A stretch of DNA of 8,884 nt, taken from assembly GCA_964625865.1 (NCBI GenBank), contig CAZVEV010000266.1:1-8884 (forward strand), read 5' to 3'. Below, in pieces: positions 1-6,550 of this stretch. The first letter of the stretch is position 1. Each line of letters opens with the position of its first letter. This DNA is from CAZVEV01 sp964625865 (GTDB lineage Bacteria; Planctomycetota; Phycisphaerae; SM23-33). Position numbers and translations under genes: made by a program. Below the pieces are notes generated by a model. That model did not search any database. It was not told the origin of the DNA and saw only the letters and a program-made list of their open reading frames with translations.

Positions 1-26
1 ATGCGAGGCGGTCTCGCCGGTCGTAC

Positions 27-279
27 AGCCCAACGGGCTGAGAGTCGAAAGCCCAGGGCAGAGCCGTCGGCCGCAGGCCGCGGCGCCGCCCTGGGTTGAC
101 GTGCGCATAACGCGCCAAGCACCAACGGTGCGCCACTGGACCGCGTGTCTTGTGGGTAGCGCCCCGCTTGGGGCTTGACTCCGTGCTAGACCAAGTCCCA
201 GGGCGGCGCTTGCGGCGTTGCCCTCCGGGCACCGCCGTGTCGCTCTGCCCTGGGCTTTCGACTGTGAGCCCTTTGGGCT
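27..279. repeat. MITE-like element with 38-bp terminal inverted repeats
   Basis: The outer arms at 27-64 and 242-279 are reverse complements over 38 bases with 3 mismatches. A second inner pair, 83-95 and 197-209, is a perfect 13-base inverted match (GCGCCGCCCTGGG). Each outer arm ends in its own small hairpin of the form agccc-loop-gggct (27-39 with loop AAC, 267-279 with loop TTT). Two more small hairpins lie inside (119-131 with loop AAC; 161-174 with loop GCTT). No convincing coding frame crosses the element and no target-site duplication is evident at its edges. The architecture fits a non-autonomous MITE or a REP/BIME-like dispersed repeat. Copies elsewhere in the genome cannot be seen here, so mobility is inferred. 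It lies downstream of the BNR gene and could also stop or stabilise that transcript. Confidence 0.7.
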
Positions 280-310
280 CCTCCCCGCCGAGATAAGTGG
301 GCAAAGGTGA

Positions 311-352
311 GCCCTGACGGGCGGGGCTACCTTCTGACGCCCCTAACGGGGC
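311..352. repeat. Pair of short GC hairpins downstream of the BNR gene
   Basis: Two compact hairpins follow each other: gccc-TGAC-gggc at 311-322 and gcccc-TAAC-ggggc at 339-352. They resemble the small hairpins inside the 27-279 element in stem length and tiny loops, so they may be an outlying part of the same repeat family. They are the first strong structures after the stop codon of the minus-strand BNR gene and may act as its terminator or an mRNA 3' end stabiliser. There is no T-run after either stem in the direction of transcription, so classical intrinsic termination is not supported. I see nothing else in the rest of 280-420. Confidence 0.45.
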
Positions 353-420
353 TCTCGCTGGGAGGATCATTTCTCGTCGGTGAGGTACTACCCGTGGTGG
401 ATCAGATTCTACGATGTCCG

Positions 421-1722
421 TTAAGGTGTCCATTCCAGTATCGATATCTGCTGGGGAGGCATGTTTTCGCTCTTGCCTCCGTCGCCCTGGCCGACGTTTT
501 GCACGTAGAGGTGAAGCACCTTCGACCGTCTCCACATCTCGGTGTCGCAGGTGGGCTCCCACATTCCGACGGAGAAATCCGTCAGATCCTCAAATCGCCA
601 CTTCCGCTTGCCCAGGTCGTCGCAGATGGCGACGGACACGCGATTGCCTCTCTCGCTTTCCCGAAACAGCATGTACGCCTTGTCGGTCGCGCCGCTGCTG
701 TCGGCGAGAATCCGGGGCCTGGCCATGAGCAATCGCCTCGTGCCGCCCCCGCTGAGGCTAAACGGCGTCTTGCGGCGGCTGACCTGCTCTGTGCGCCATC
801 GCGATCCGTCGTGGTAAATCAGGTGATACTGCGGAACGCGTGTTCCCTTCGGTCTCCAGTATGTCGCGATATAAGGCCGCCCCTTCGAATCGGCGCACAT
901 GGAGGTCGTGTTTATCAACTCGCTGCTTTGAGGAATGCGGGCGGCGTACTCGGCGGTAGCGGCGGTAATCGGCAGGCGATACGCCGTACCGTCGGATCGC
1001 TGCCACGTCCTGCCCTCGTCGAGAGATTTGGCGTATCCCATGTCATGGTTCGTCTGGACACCGCCATGGTCCCGCCATACCCATGAAATGTGGATGGCGC
1101 CCTTCGCGTCCGTACACATCTGCCAGTAGGCGTTTCGCTTGCCTTCACCGTGGATCAGCGCGTCCTGGCGCTGCGTCCATTTACGGGTCTTCACGTCGTA
1201 ATGGTTCATCATGAGATCCCCCGCGCCCGACCGGCCGTCACGATAGAGGAACAGCAGATTGCCCCCGGGCAACCGGTAGAACTCGGGGTAGGTCACCTTG
1301 CCCTCCTTCTTGCCGGTCATGGGCATCTTCTCTGTCATCTCAAGCGATCCGGGGGCTTTGCTTCGGCAGTAGCGGAGCGGATGGTTGTGATGATCCCACG
1401 ACATGTGCAGGAACCCGTCGCCGTCGACCATGATGCTGATACCGTTGTGGGCGTCCGCCACGTTGCCTTTGTACGGGGTCTTCGCTATCGTCCAGTCCTT
1501 CGACCCGAGCGTGCGCTTGGCCAGGACGACAACCCCGTCGGCATCGTAGAACGCGACGTATTGGCTGTCCCCGTGCGTCACAACCGAGTTGTGTCGAAAG
1601 ATGGTGGTGTTGACAATGGTCCTGGACCACCCCTTGGCCTTCCCGACCGGAACAAGCCGCGCCCCCGCCCAGGCCCCGGAAGGGCAGACACCTAAAACAA
1701 GCACAACGAGTAGAAAACGCAT
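421..1722 (-). CDS. Secreted BNR_4-type beta-propeller protein, putative polysaccharide lyase or hydrolase
   Basis: A 433-residue exported protein. Residues 1-19 form a Sec signal peptide: MRF, a hydrophobic run, then a likely cut after AWA. The mature protein matches the BNR repeat-containing family (Pfam BNR_4 type), seen in the conserved block around D90-A-H-N93, the M-D/DGxLHMSWDHH stretch ending at H111-H112, PLRYCRS (115-121), YPEFYR (145-150) and repeated W-rich blade motifs such as ISWVWR (212-217). This fold is a seven-bladed-type propeller also used by ulvan lyases (PL24/PL25), where a His/Tyr centre cleaves uronate-containing polysaccharide. H92 and H112 are candidate catalytic residues here, but lyase activity is inference. 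The start at 1722 is preferred over upstream ATGs at 1758 and 1731 because it gives the best signal peptide and sits 10 nt after AAGGAAG. It is the last of three minus-strand genes, 83 bp after the barrel gene, so it is probably co-transcribed with it. A sialidase-like or non-catalytic binding role is the alternative. Confidence 0.85.
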   Translation of the reverse strand: MRFLLVVLVLGVCPSGAWAGARLVPVGKAKGWSRTIVNTTIFRHNSVVTHGDSQYVAFYDADGVVVLAKRTLGSKDWTIAKTPYKGNVADAHNGISIMVDGDGFLHMSWDHHNHPLRYCRSKAPGSLEMTEKMPMTGKKEGKVTYPEFYRLPGGNLLFLYRDGRSGAGDLMMNHYDVKTRKWTQRQDALIHGEGKRNAYWQMCTDAKGAIHISWVWRDHGGVQTNHDMGYAKSLDEGRTWQRSDGTAYRLPITAATAEYAARIPQSSELINTTSMCADSKGRPYIATYWRPKGTRVPQYHLIYHDGSRWRTEQVSRRKTPFSLSGGGTRRLLMARPRILADSSGATDKAYMLFRESERGNRVSVAICDDLGKRKWRFEDLTDFSVGMWEPTCDTEMWRRSKVLHLYVQNVGQGDGGKSENMPPQQISILEWTP

Positions 1723-1732
1723 TGGGGCCATT

Positions 1733-1739
1733 CTTCCTT
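1733..1739 (-). promoter_or_regulatory. Ribosome binding site deciding the BNR gene start
   Basis: AAGGAAG on the minus strand lies 10 nt before the ATG at 1722 but only 1 nt before the in-frame ATG at 1731. The spacing therefore favours 1722, which also begins the signal peptide cleanly with MRFLLVV. Confidence 0.55.
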
Positions 1740-1805
1740 GCTCTGTCCAGAGATGCATGATCCTGCGCTTGAATCAATCCGCCGATCGATCAGTCAGCCA
1801 ACCGA

Positions 1806-3305
1806 TCACCTGCGTCCGATCAACTTCTTGTAGGCGTCGTAACTTCGCTTCAGCGTGGCGCCCGGGTCGCCGCCGATGCCGTAGTCCTGAACGCCGATGG
1901 GGCCCGCGAACTTGATCTTGTCCAGGTAGGCCAGGAAGGCGGCCATGTCGAACGTGCCTTTGTCCAGCGGCTGGATCAGCGCGCCCCAGTTGGTGCCCTT
2001 CGGATCGGCGCCCGAGATCGAGACGACAAAGAGCTTCGCCTTGGCGCGGTCCAGCGTCTTGGTCCAGTCCTTGCCCGGTTCGGTCTTCAGGAAGTGGCAG
2101 AGGTTGAACGTCACGCCGACGTTGGTGCGGCCGGCCTTGGTGGCGATGCGGAGGCAGTCGTCGACCTTCTCGGCGTAGAAGTTCGTGTGCGGATAAAGGG
2201 CAATCTTCAGGCCGCCCTTTGCGGCGATGTCGGCCGCCTGCTGAACGACGGCGACCGCCTTGTCGTCCAGGCTCGTCGTTGACGCCTTGCCTCCGGTCAG
2301 GCCCAGCCAGATGAACGTCTTGTGGTGCTTCATCGCCTCGACCGCCGCCGCCAGGTCGCCCGGGAGCTTGCCCTTGGCGACGTTGACCGTCACGTAGACC
2401 GCCGCCAGCCGCAACTTCGCCGCGTCGTGGGCCGCGATGACCTTCGCCATGTTCGCCGTGCCCATGTGATGCTGCGCCGCATAGCCGGCCCCCTTGGCCC
2501 AGGCGATGCGTTTGGCGACCGGCGCGCGAAACGCGGCGCGGGAGATGTTCATCGCGAAGAGGCGTTTGAGCTTGCCTGCGGGCGTGCCGGTCGCCGCCGC
2601 GCCCTTGGCACCGTTGGCCCCGTCGGCTTTCTCGACGCGGCCGTGCACCTCGACCTCGATGCAATGGTTCATCTCGCCTTCGGTGGAGCCCCTGCTGTAC
2701 AGCCGCACGTAACGCCCGCGAACACCCTTGGCGTCGATGAGCCTGCCCTCGTACGTCTCGAAGTACTCCTTGTCGGCGCCCTTGCCCAGGCCCGACGAGT
2801 TGTCGTGATCGTTGTTGTACACCGTCCGCACGCCGGTAGCGAATTTCGCGTCGTCGCTGACCCGGACCACCACGTCACGATAGACCCGCGCCTGGCGGTG
2901 GAAGTGCCATACCACAATCGCGTAGATCCCGTGTCTCTTGCCCAGGTCGATCTGCACCCACTGCTTGCCCGGGGCCAGTTCGACGAACGAGCCTTCCTCC
3001 GCTTCCTTGTTGCCGTCAGTGATCAGGCTCAACTCGCCGATCAGCGGCTCGCTGTCGCTGCTGGTGACCGTCTTGCCCCGCGCGACGTTGGTCACGCCGG
3101 CCGGCACGAGCAGCGGCGGACGCTTGCCGATCTTGCGCGGTGCCTCGAGGTTGGCGGTCTTGACGTTCTTTGGCGTGCCCACGAACTGCGGCTTGGGCAA
3201 CTTGAGCTTCAGCGGCGCCCGCCCGGGGGCCTCGGCCAAACACGCCGAAGCGACCACCGCCACAACCACCGCACACACACTCATCACGCTAACACTGTTT
3301 CGCAT
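1806..3305 (-). CDS. Exported F5/8C (discoidin-like) domain fused to a xylose-isomerase-like TIM barrel
   Basis: A 499-residue protein from the chosen start. Residue numbers below count from the ATG two codons further upstream (3311). A Sec signal peptide spans about 3-28 (hydrophobic VCAVVVAVVASACLA), followed by a basic, proline-rich stretch. Residues about 72-224 look like an F5/8 type C or galactose-binding beta-sandwich: NVARGKTVTSSD, then WVQIDLGK (118-125), YAIVVWHFHRQ, RVSDDAKF, and GRYVRLYSRG near the end. A Gly/Ala-rich linker (about 227-246) leads to a sugar phosphate isomerase/epimerase-like barrel (247-501) with strands such as KTFIWLGLTGG and KIALYPHTNFY and the motif VGVTFNLCH (398-406). 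The fold usually isomerises or epimerises sugars at a divalent metal; the F5/8C domain suggests glycan binding outside the cytoplasm. The usual first metal-ligand Glu on the strand before the helix is absent (ALYPH instead), while N403 and H406 remain. The start at 3305 is favoured by AGGAG 7 nt upstream. Confidence 0.85.
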   Translation of the reverse strand: MRNSVSVMSVCAVVVAVVASACLAEAPGRAPLKLKLPKPQFVGTPKNVKTANLEAPRKIGKRPPLLVPAGVTNVARGKTVTSSDSEPLIGELSLITDGNKEAEEGSFVELAPGKQWVQIDLGKRHGIYAIVVWHFHRQARVYRDVVVRVSDDAKFATGVRTVYNNDHDNSSGLGKGADKEYFETYEGRLIDAKGVRGRYVRLYSRGSTEGEMNHCIEVEVHGRVEKADGANGAKGAAATGTPAGKLKRLFAMNISRAAFRAPVAKRIAWAKGAGYAAQHHMGTANMAKVIAAHDAAKLRLAAVYVTVNVAKGKLPGDLAAAVEAMKHHKTFIWLGLTGGKASTTSLDDKAVAVVQQAADIAAKGGLKIALYPHTNFYAEKVDDCLRIATKAGRTNVGVTFNLCHFLKTEPGKDWTKTLDRAKAKLFVVSISGADPKGTNWGALIQPLDKGTFDMAAFLAYLDKIKFAGPIGVQDYGIGGDPGATLKRSYDAYKKLIGRR

Positions 3306-3312
3306 TGTCATT

Positions 3313-3317
3313 CTCCT
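3313..3317 (-). promoter_or_regulatory. Ribosome binding site deciding the barrel gene start
   Basis: AGGAG on the minus strand lies 7 nt before the ATG at 3305 and only 1 nt before the in-frame ATG at 3311. The spacing makes 3305 the more likely initiator, shortening the protein by two residues. Confidence 0.65.
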
Positions 3318-3386
3318 GCACTGCTATCTGTCAACTTCCGCGCGCCGCGCAAGTTCTCAGCAACCGCTGGGGCAATTCGGACCTTT

Positions 3387-3540
3387 TTGACACAGAGGCA
3401 CAGAGAAAACAGAGAGGGCAGAGAAGAGAAAGACAAAGCCCGCATAGTCCTCTGTGTTCTCTGCTGTTCTCTGTCTCTCTTCTGTTGTTGTTCTTCCGTT
3501 CACTCTTGTTCTCTCTTGTTCTCAGTGCCTCTGTGTTGAA
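3387..3540. repeat. Imperfect inverted-repeat element rich in 'cacagagg' and 'ctctgtg' words
   Basis: This 154-bp stretch fills most of the gap between the oxidoreductase and barrel genes. Its ends are inverted: ACACAGAGGCAC at 3390-3401 pairs exactly with 3525-3536, and the match extends imperfectly to about 20 bases. The left half is purine-rich (repeats of cagag/gagaa) and the right half pyrimidine-rich (repeats of ttctctg/tgttctct), so the whole can fold back on itself with many mismatches. Its composition is sharply unlike the surrounding GC-rich genes. Similar 'cacagaggcacagag' elements are, to my recollection, dispersed in many environmental bacterial genomes. A frame runs through it but has no gene-like features. 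The rest of 3306-3590 has no clear promoter. Confidence 0.7.
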
Positions 3541-3590
3541 GAGGATCAGCAGTCTGGCGTTTGGTTGCGACCAACAGCCCCCCTTCGCCC

Positions 3591-4898
3591 TCAGGCGTCC
3601 AGTGTCCACGGGGCGCGCATGGGCGCCGAGACGAGTTTGTTGGCCTCGTCGTCGCTGTCGAAGACGTCCTTGGCCGGGTCCCACTTCAGTTTTCGGCCGA
3701 GGCGGCAGGCGATCTCGCCCAGGTACCCGATGGACGCGGAGTAGTGGGCGGCGTTCGCGGGCGAGCAGGTTTCCTTGCGCGACTTGACGCACTGGAGGAA
3801 GTTGAAGTTGTCGTCGCCCTTGCCCACATCGTACAGGCGGACCTCGTCGGGTCCGATCTTCGAGCCGAGGATTTTCGGGTCGCTGGCTTTGGCCGCCCCG
3901 CCGTAATGCGTAGTGATCCAGCCCTTGGTGCCCTCGAAGCGGACGCCATTGCCTTTGGGGAACTTCGACCCGTCCACGAAGTCCATCGTCACGCCGTCGG
4001 CGTAGGTGTACTGGACTTTCCACTTCAGCGGACTGTCGCACAGGTCGCCCTTGGGGGGATAGACCGCCTTGCCTTCGATCTCGACCGGGCCGGTGTCGTC
4101 CAGGCCCATCGCCCAGTGGGCGATGTCGTGCACGTGGATGCCCCAGCCGCACATGAACCCGCTGGAGCAGTAGTCGCGGATGTGGAAGTGATAGCGGGTG
4201 GAGATCCGCTTGGGATCGTACGGCCGTTTGGGCGCCGGGCCGGTGTACATCTCGTAGTCCAGGAAGTCCGGCACGGGGGCGGGCTTCGGCGGGCCCGACG
4301 CCACGCCGCCGGGACACGCGGTGATGATCCGCTTGACCTTGCCGATCCGCCCGTTGCGCACCAGTTCGCAGATCCGCCGCGTGCTGGCCATCGAGCGCGA
4401 CTCCGTGCCGCCCGTGAACACGCGCCCGCTCTTCTTGACCGCCTCCAGCAGCACGCGGGTCTCGCCAATGTTCTTGCCCACGGGCTTCTCGACGTAGATG
4501 TCCTTGCCCGCTTTCAGCGCCGCCAGGGCCACCAGGACGTGCCAGTGGTCGTTTGTCGCCACGAGCACCGCGTCGACGTCCTTGCGGGAGACGGCCTTTC
4601 GAAAGTCGCCGCAGCAGGCGGCGGCGGGGACCTTGTAGCGCCCGGCCATCCGGGTGAGGTTGTTCTTGTTGACGTCGCACAGGGCGACGATCTGCGCCCC
4701 GTGTCGCACGAGCCGGCTGGCGTCGTAATTCCCGCGTCCGCCGCAGCCGACCCACCCGATGGCCACCCGCTCGCTGGCCGCCGGCTTGCCGGGCTCTTTC
4801 CCCAGCGCCGACGCCGGGACAATCCACGGCGCCGCGACGGCCGCACCGGAGGCGGCCTTGACGAAACTCCGACGCGAAAATGACCTGTCTGCGCTCAT
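3591..4898 (-). CDS. Tat-exported Gfo/Idh/MocA family NAD(P)-dependent oxidoreductase
   Basis: A 435-residue protein with a twin-arginine signal: S-F-S-R-R-S-F-V-K at residues 6-14, a hydrophobic Ala-rich segment, and a likely cut after VPASA (about residue 31). Export by Tat implies folding with bound NAD(P) before translocation, as for glucose-fructose oxidoreductase. The Rossmann fold starts at about 45 with the nucleotide loop GCGGRG (51-56) and ALCDVNKNN (72-80). The family EKP motif is at 137-139, with K138 the conserved catalytic lysine. The C-terminal substrate domain carries GWGIHVHDIAHW (251-262); H255 is the likely acid/base position, and the Asp often found four residues earlier is Gly251. 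The start at 4898 is set by AAGGA 7 nt upstream and by the Tat signal; the frame remains open further upstream but without either. It leads the three-gene minus-strand group. It probably oxidises or reduces a sugar, polyol or glycoside; the substrate is unknown. Confidence 0.93.
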   Translation of the reverse strand: MSADRSFSRRSFVKAASGAAVAAPWIVPASALGKEPGKPAASERVAIGWVGCGGRGNYDASRLVRHGAQIVALCDVNKNNLTRMAGRYKVPAAACCGDFRKAVSRKDVDAVLVATNDHWHVLVALAALKAGKDIYVEKPVGKNIGETRVLLEAVKKSGRVFTGGTESRSMASTRRICELVRNGRIGKVKRIITACPGGVASGPPKPAPVPDFLDYEMYTGPAPKRPYDPKRISTRYHFHIRDYCSSGFMCGWGIHVHDIAHWAMGLDDTGPVEIEGKAVYPPKGDLCDSPLKWKVQYTYADGVTMDFVDGSKFPKGNGVRFEGTKGWITTHYGGAAKASDPKILGSKIGPDEVRLYDVGKGDDNFNFLQCVKSRKETCSPANAAHYSASIGYLGEIACRLGRKLKWDPAKDVFDSDDEANKLVSAPMRAPWTLDA

Positions 4899-4905
4899 GA
4901 GTGGT

Positions 4906-4910
4906 TCCTT
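4906..4910 (-). promoter_or_regulatory. Ribosome binding site of the oxidoreductase gene
   Basis: AAGGA on the minus strand lies 7 nt before the ATG at 4898. It fixes the start that places the twin-arginine signal at the N-terminus and rules out a 42-codon upstream extension. The 173-bp gap upstream (4899-5071) also holds an imperfect dyad, catgt at 4934-4938 with acatg at 4948-4952, of unknown meaning. I see no convincing -35/-10 pair there. Confidence 0.65.
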
Positions 4911-5002
4911 TCTGCTGCAGCCCATCCGGGCCGCATGTGATGCTACGACATGAAGGGCGGCGAGGCCAGCGGCATCCCGGGGCCGCCGCGCTTCAGGTAG
5001 TG

Positions 5003-5020
5003 AAACCCGCTTCCGGCGGG
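5003..5020 (-). terminator. Possible terminator hairpin after the desulfidase-like gene
   Basis: Read on the minus strand, cccgc-CGGAA-gcggg (5006-5020) forms a 5-bp GC stem and is followed by only three T residues. It lies about 50 bp past the stop codon of the UPF0597-family gene and before the oxidoreductase gene, where a transcript end would make sense. The short stem and weak T-run make it a tentative call. Confidence 0.3.
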
Positions 5021-5071
5021 ACATGCTCGCGTCGCGGGGGTGTTTTTCGACGGCGGTCCTGCGAGCGGTCC

Positions 5072-6379
5072 CTAGTGCGGCGTTTGCCCGTCGGAGACCG
5101 CGTCGGTCTTGCCCGCGAGGATGTCCACCACGGTGGGGTCCACCTGGAGCATGCCTTCGAGGGTGATGCGCCCGAGGTTGCGGATGGAGTCTTCGGCGCT
5201 GCGCCCGAGCAGTCCGTCGTCGGTGCTCAGGCCGAAGCCCTCGATAGCCATGAACGCCGACCGCATCGCCGCGTCAGCAGACGAGACGGTCTTGCCCGAG
5301 CAGCCGGGCTTGGCGCCGTCGCAGATCAGGCCGCTCAGGTCGCCGATGACGTTGTTGATCGCGTGGGTGATCTTGGGCAGGTCGACCCCGACGTGCTGGT
5401 AGACGATGGCCGCCGCAGCCGCGATGGCGGCGGCGATGGCGCAGCCGCAGATGACGGACAGTTGGCCCAGCGTGCACTTGACGTAGGCGTTCAGGACGTG
5501 GGCAATGGCGATGCTCTCGATGATGCGGTCCTCGCCGGTGTTGCGGTGGCGGCCGACGAGGCACGGGGTCAGCACGGCGAGCAGGCCCTGGTTGCCCGAG
5601 CCGCCCGAAGTCATCACCGGCTGCGGCACGCCGGCCATCCGGGCGTCGACGGCGGCGGCGACGCTGGTCTTGACGCGGAAGAAGATATCGTCGGCCAGCA
5701 GGCCCATCTCGTGCATGCGACGGAGTTGCCACGCCGCGCGGCGCACCTCGGCGCCGCGGTCGACCATGGCGAGGTTCATGGCGACCCCCGCGCGAAGGTA
5801 CTGCCTGTCGGCCTCGTCGAGATCGATCGCCGCCGCAAGCAGGTCCGCCAGTGACATCGCCTTGAGCACGTCGCGGTATCCGCCTGCACCGACCGGATCG
5901 TCAGTCGGATCGCACTGGAACACATCGCTTCCGTCGCGCTGGATCAATTCGATGCGCGTGTGACCGCGACTGAGCAGGCACCGGGCCCAATGGCCGCCGC
6001 CGCAGACGGTCGCGTCGATGCGCAGGGCCTTCGCGTCGGGGTCGCTGGCGTAGGACACGGCGCGGCTGTCGATCAACTCTCTCGCCCGGGCCAGCACGTC
6101 GGGCGTCACCTCGCCGAGCAGTTCGAGCCTCCGGTCGCCGCAGGCCAGCACGGCCCCGAGCGCGGCGGCCAGCGCGTTGCCCTTGCCCCCGCCCGTCCGT
6201 GGCACCGTCACGGCCGCACCGTTCTTGTACGTCCCCATGTCCACGCGCAGGTCGAGATGCTCGACGGGGCAGTCCAGATGCTCGGCCGCGACGGCCGATG
6301 CGTAGGCGCACGCCACCGGCTCGGTACACCCCACCGCCGGGAAGACCTCGGCGGCCAGGATTTCCTTCAGAACGTTCAT
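5072..6379 (-). CDS. UPF0597 / serine dehydratase alpha-chain family, L-cysteine desulfidase-like iron-sulfur enzyme
   Basis: A 435-residue cytoplasmic protein that matches the UPF0597 family along its whole length (CyuA/YhaM, and the archaeal L-cysteine desulfidase; C-terminal serine dehydratase alpha-chain domain). Characterised members split L-cysteine to pyruvate, ammonia and sulfide using a [4Fe-4S] cluster. Hallmarks are the opening EVFPAVGCTEP (11-21, Cys18), VDMGTYKNGA, MTSGGSGNQG (256-265), the CGC of VICGCA (311-313), and CDGAKPGC (353-360). These cysteines are the expected cluster ligands. The C-terminus has the Ala-rich helix and INNVIGDLSG typical of the family. The start at 6379 fits the usual N-terminus; the frame stays open about 198 codons further upstream, but that part overlaps the divergent gene and looks like high-GC read-through. 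No good Shine-Dalgarno precedes it (only GTGGTGG). It is divergent from the hydroxyproline dehydratase, so its true substrate may be another beta-substituted or hydroxylated amino acid rather than cysteine. Confidence 0.92.
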   Translation of the reverse strand: MNVLKEILAAEVFPAVGCTEPVACAYASAVAAEHLDCPVEHLDLRVDMGTYKNGAAVTVPRTGGGKGNALAAALGAVLACGDRRLELLGEVTPDVLARARELIDSRAVSYASDPDAKALRIDATVCGGGHWARCLLSRGHTRIELIQRDGSDVFQCDPTDDPVGAGGYRDVLKAMSLADLLAAAIDLDEADRQYLRAGVAMNLAMVDRGAEVRRAAWQLRRMHEMGLLADDIFFRVKTSVAAAVDARMAGVPQPVMTSGGSGNQGLLAVLTPCLVGRHRNTGEDRIIESIAIAHVLNAYVKCTLGQLSVICGCAIAAAIAAAAAIVYQHVGVDLPKITHAINNVIGDLSGLICDGAKPGCSGKTVSSADAAMRSAFMAIEGFGLSTDDGLLGRSAEDSIRNLGRITLEGMLQVDPTVVDILAGKTDAVSDGQTPH

Positions 6380-6493
6380 GCGAACCACCACGCTGGAGTA
6401 TCGACCAGGCCACCATGAGTATACCCCGCAACAGCGTGTCGGTGAAGAGACGGGGATTCCAATCTCGCGCCACCGGGGCGATACTGTGGGTAA

Positions 6494-6507
6494 GGCGCCC
6501 GGGCGCC
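6494..6507. promoter_or_regulatory. Perfect 14-bp palindrome between divergent genes, candidate operator
   Basis: GGCGCCCGGGCGCC is its own reverse complement and lies in the 171-bp region shared by the divergent desulfidase-like and dehydratase genes, 43 bp before the latter's ATG. That position suits a regulator binding site controlling one or both genes. No regulator gene is present in the window, and a palindrome of only G and C can arise by chance in such GC-rich DNA. No clear -35/-10 pair was found in 6380-6550. Confidence 0.35.
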
Positions 6508-6550
6508 GCGAATCGATCCTGACCGTCCGAAACACGACGAGAGGTAGCCG

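Noticed and set aside
307..1086. Long open frame on the plus strand opposite the BNR gene
   Set aside because: It lies antisense to a protein with clear family motifs and a signal peptide; its own translation has no recognisable motif and is the usual high-GC antisense open frame.
1787..1822. CGATCA repeated three times near the barrel gene stop codon
   Set aside because: Spacing is uneven (16 and 14 bp), two copies touch or lie in coding sequence, and the word is short.
3329..3334. Perfect TTGACA on the minus strand before the barrel gene
   Set aside because: At 17-bp spacing the -10 position reads ATGACA and overlaps the start codons, so it cannot serve this gene as a normal promoter.
2322..3539. 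405-codon plus-strand frame antisense to the barrel gene and running through the repeat at 3387-3540
   Set aside because: The composition is His/Arg/Val-rich antisense noise, and the end of the frame is the translated repeat element.
4899..5024. 42-codon upstream extension of the oxidoreductase
   Set aside because: It would bury the twin-arginine signal inside the protein, and the good ribosome site lies at 4906-4910.
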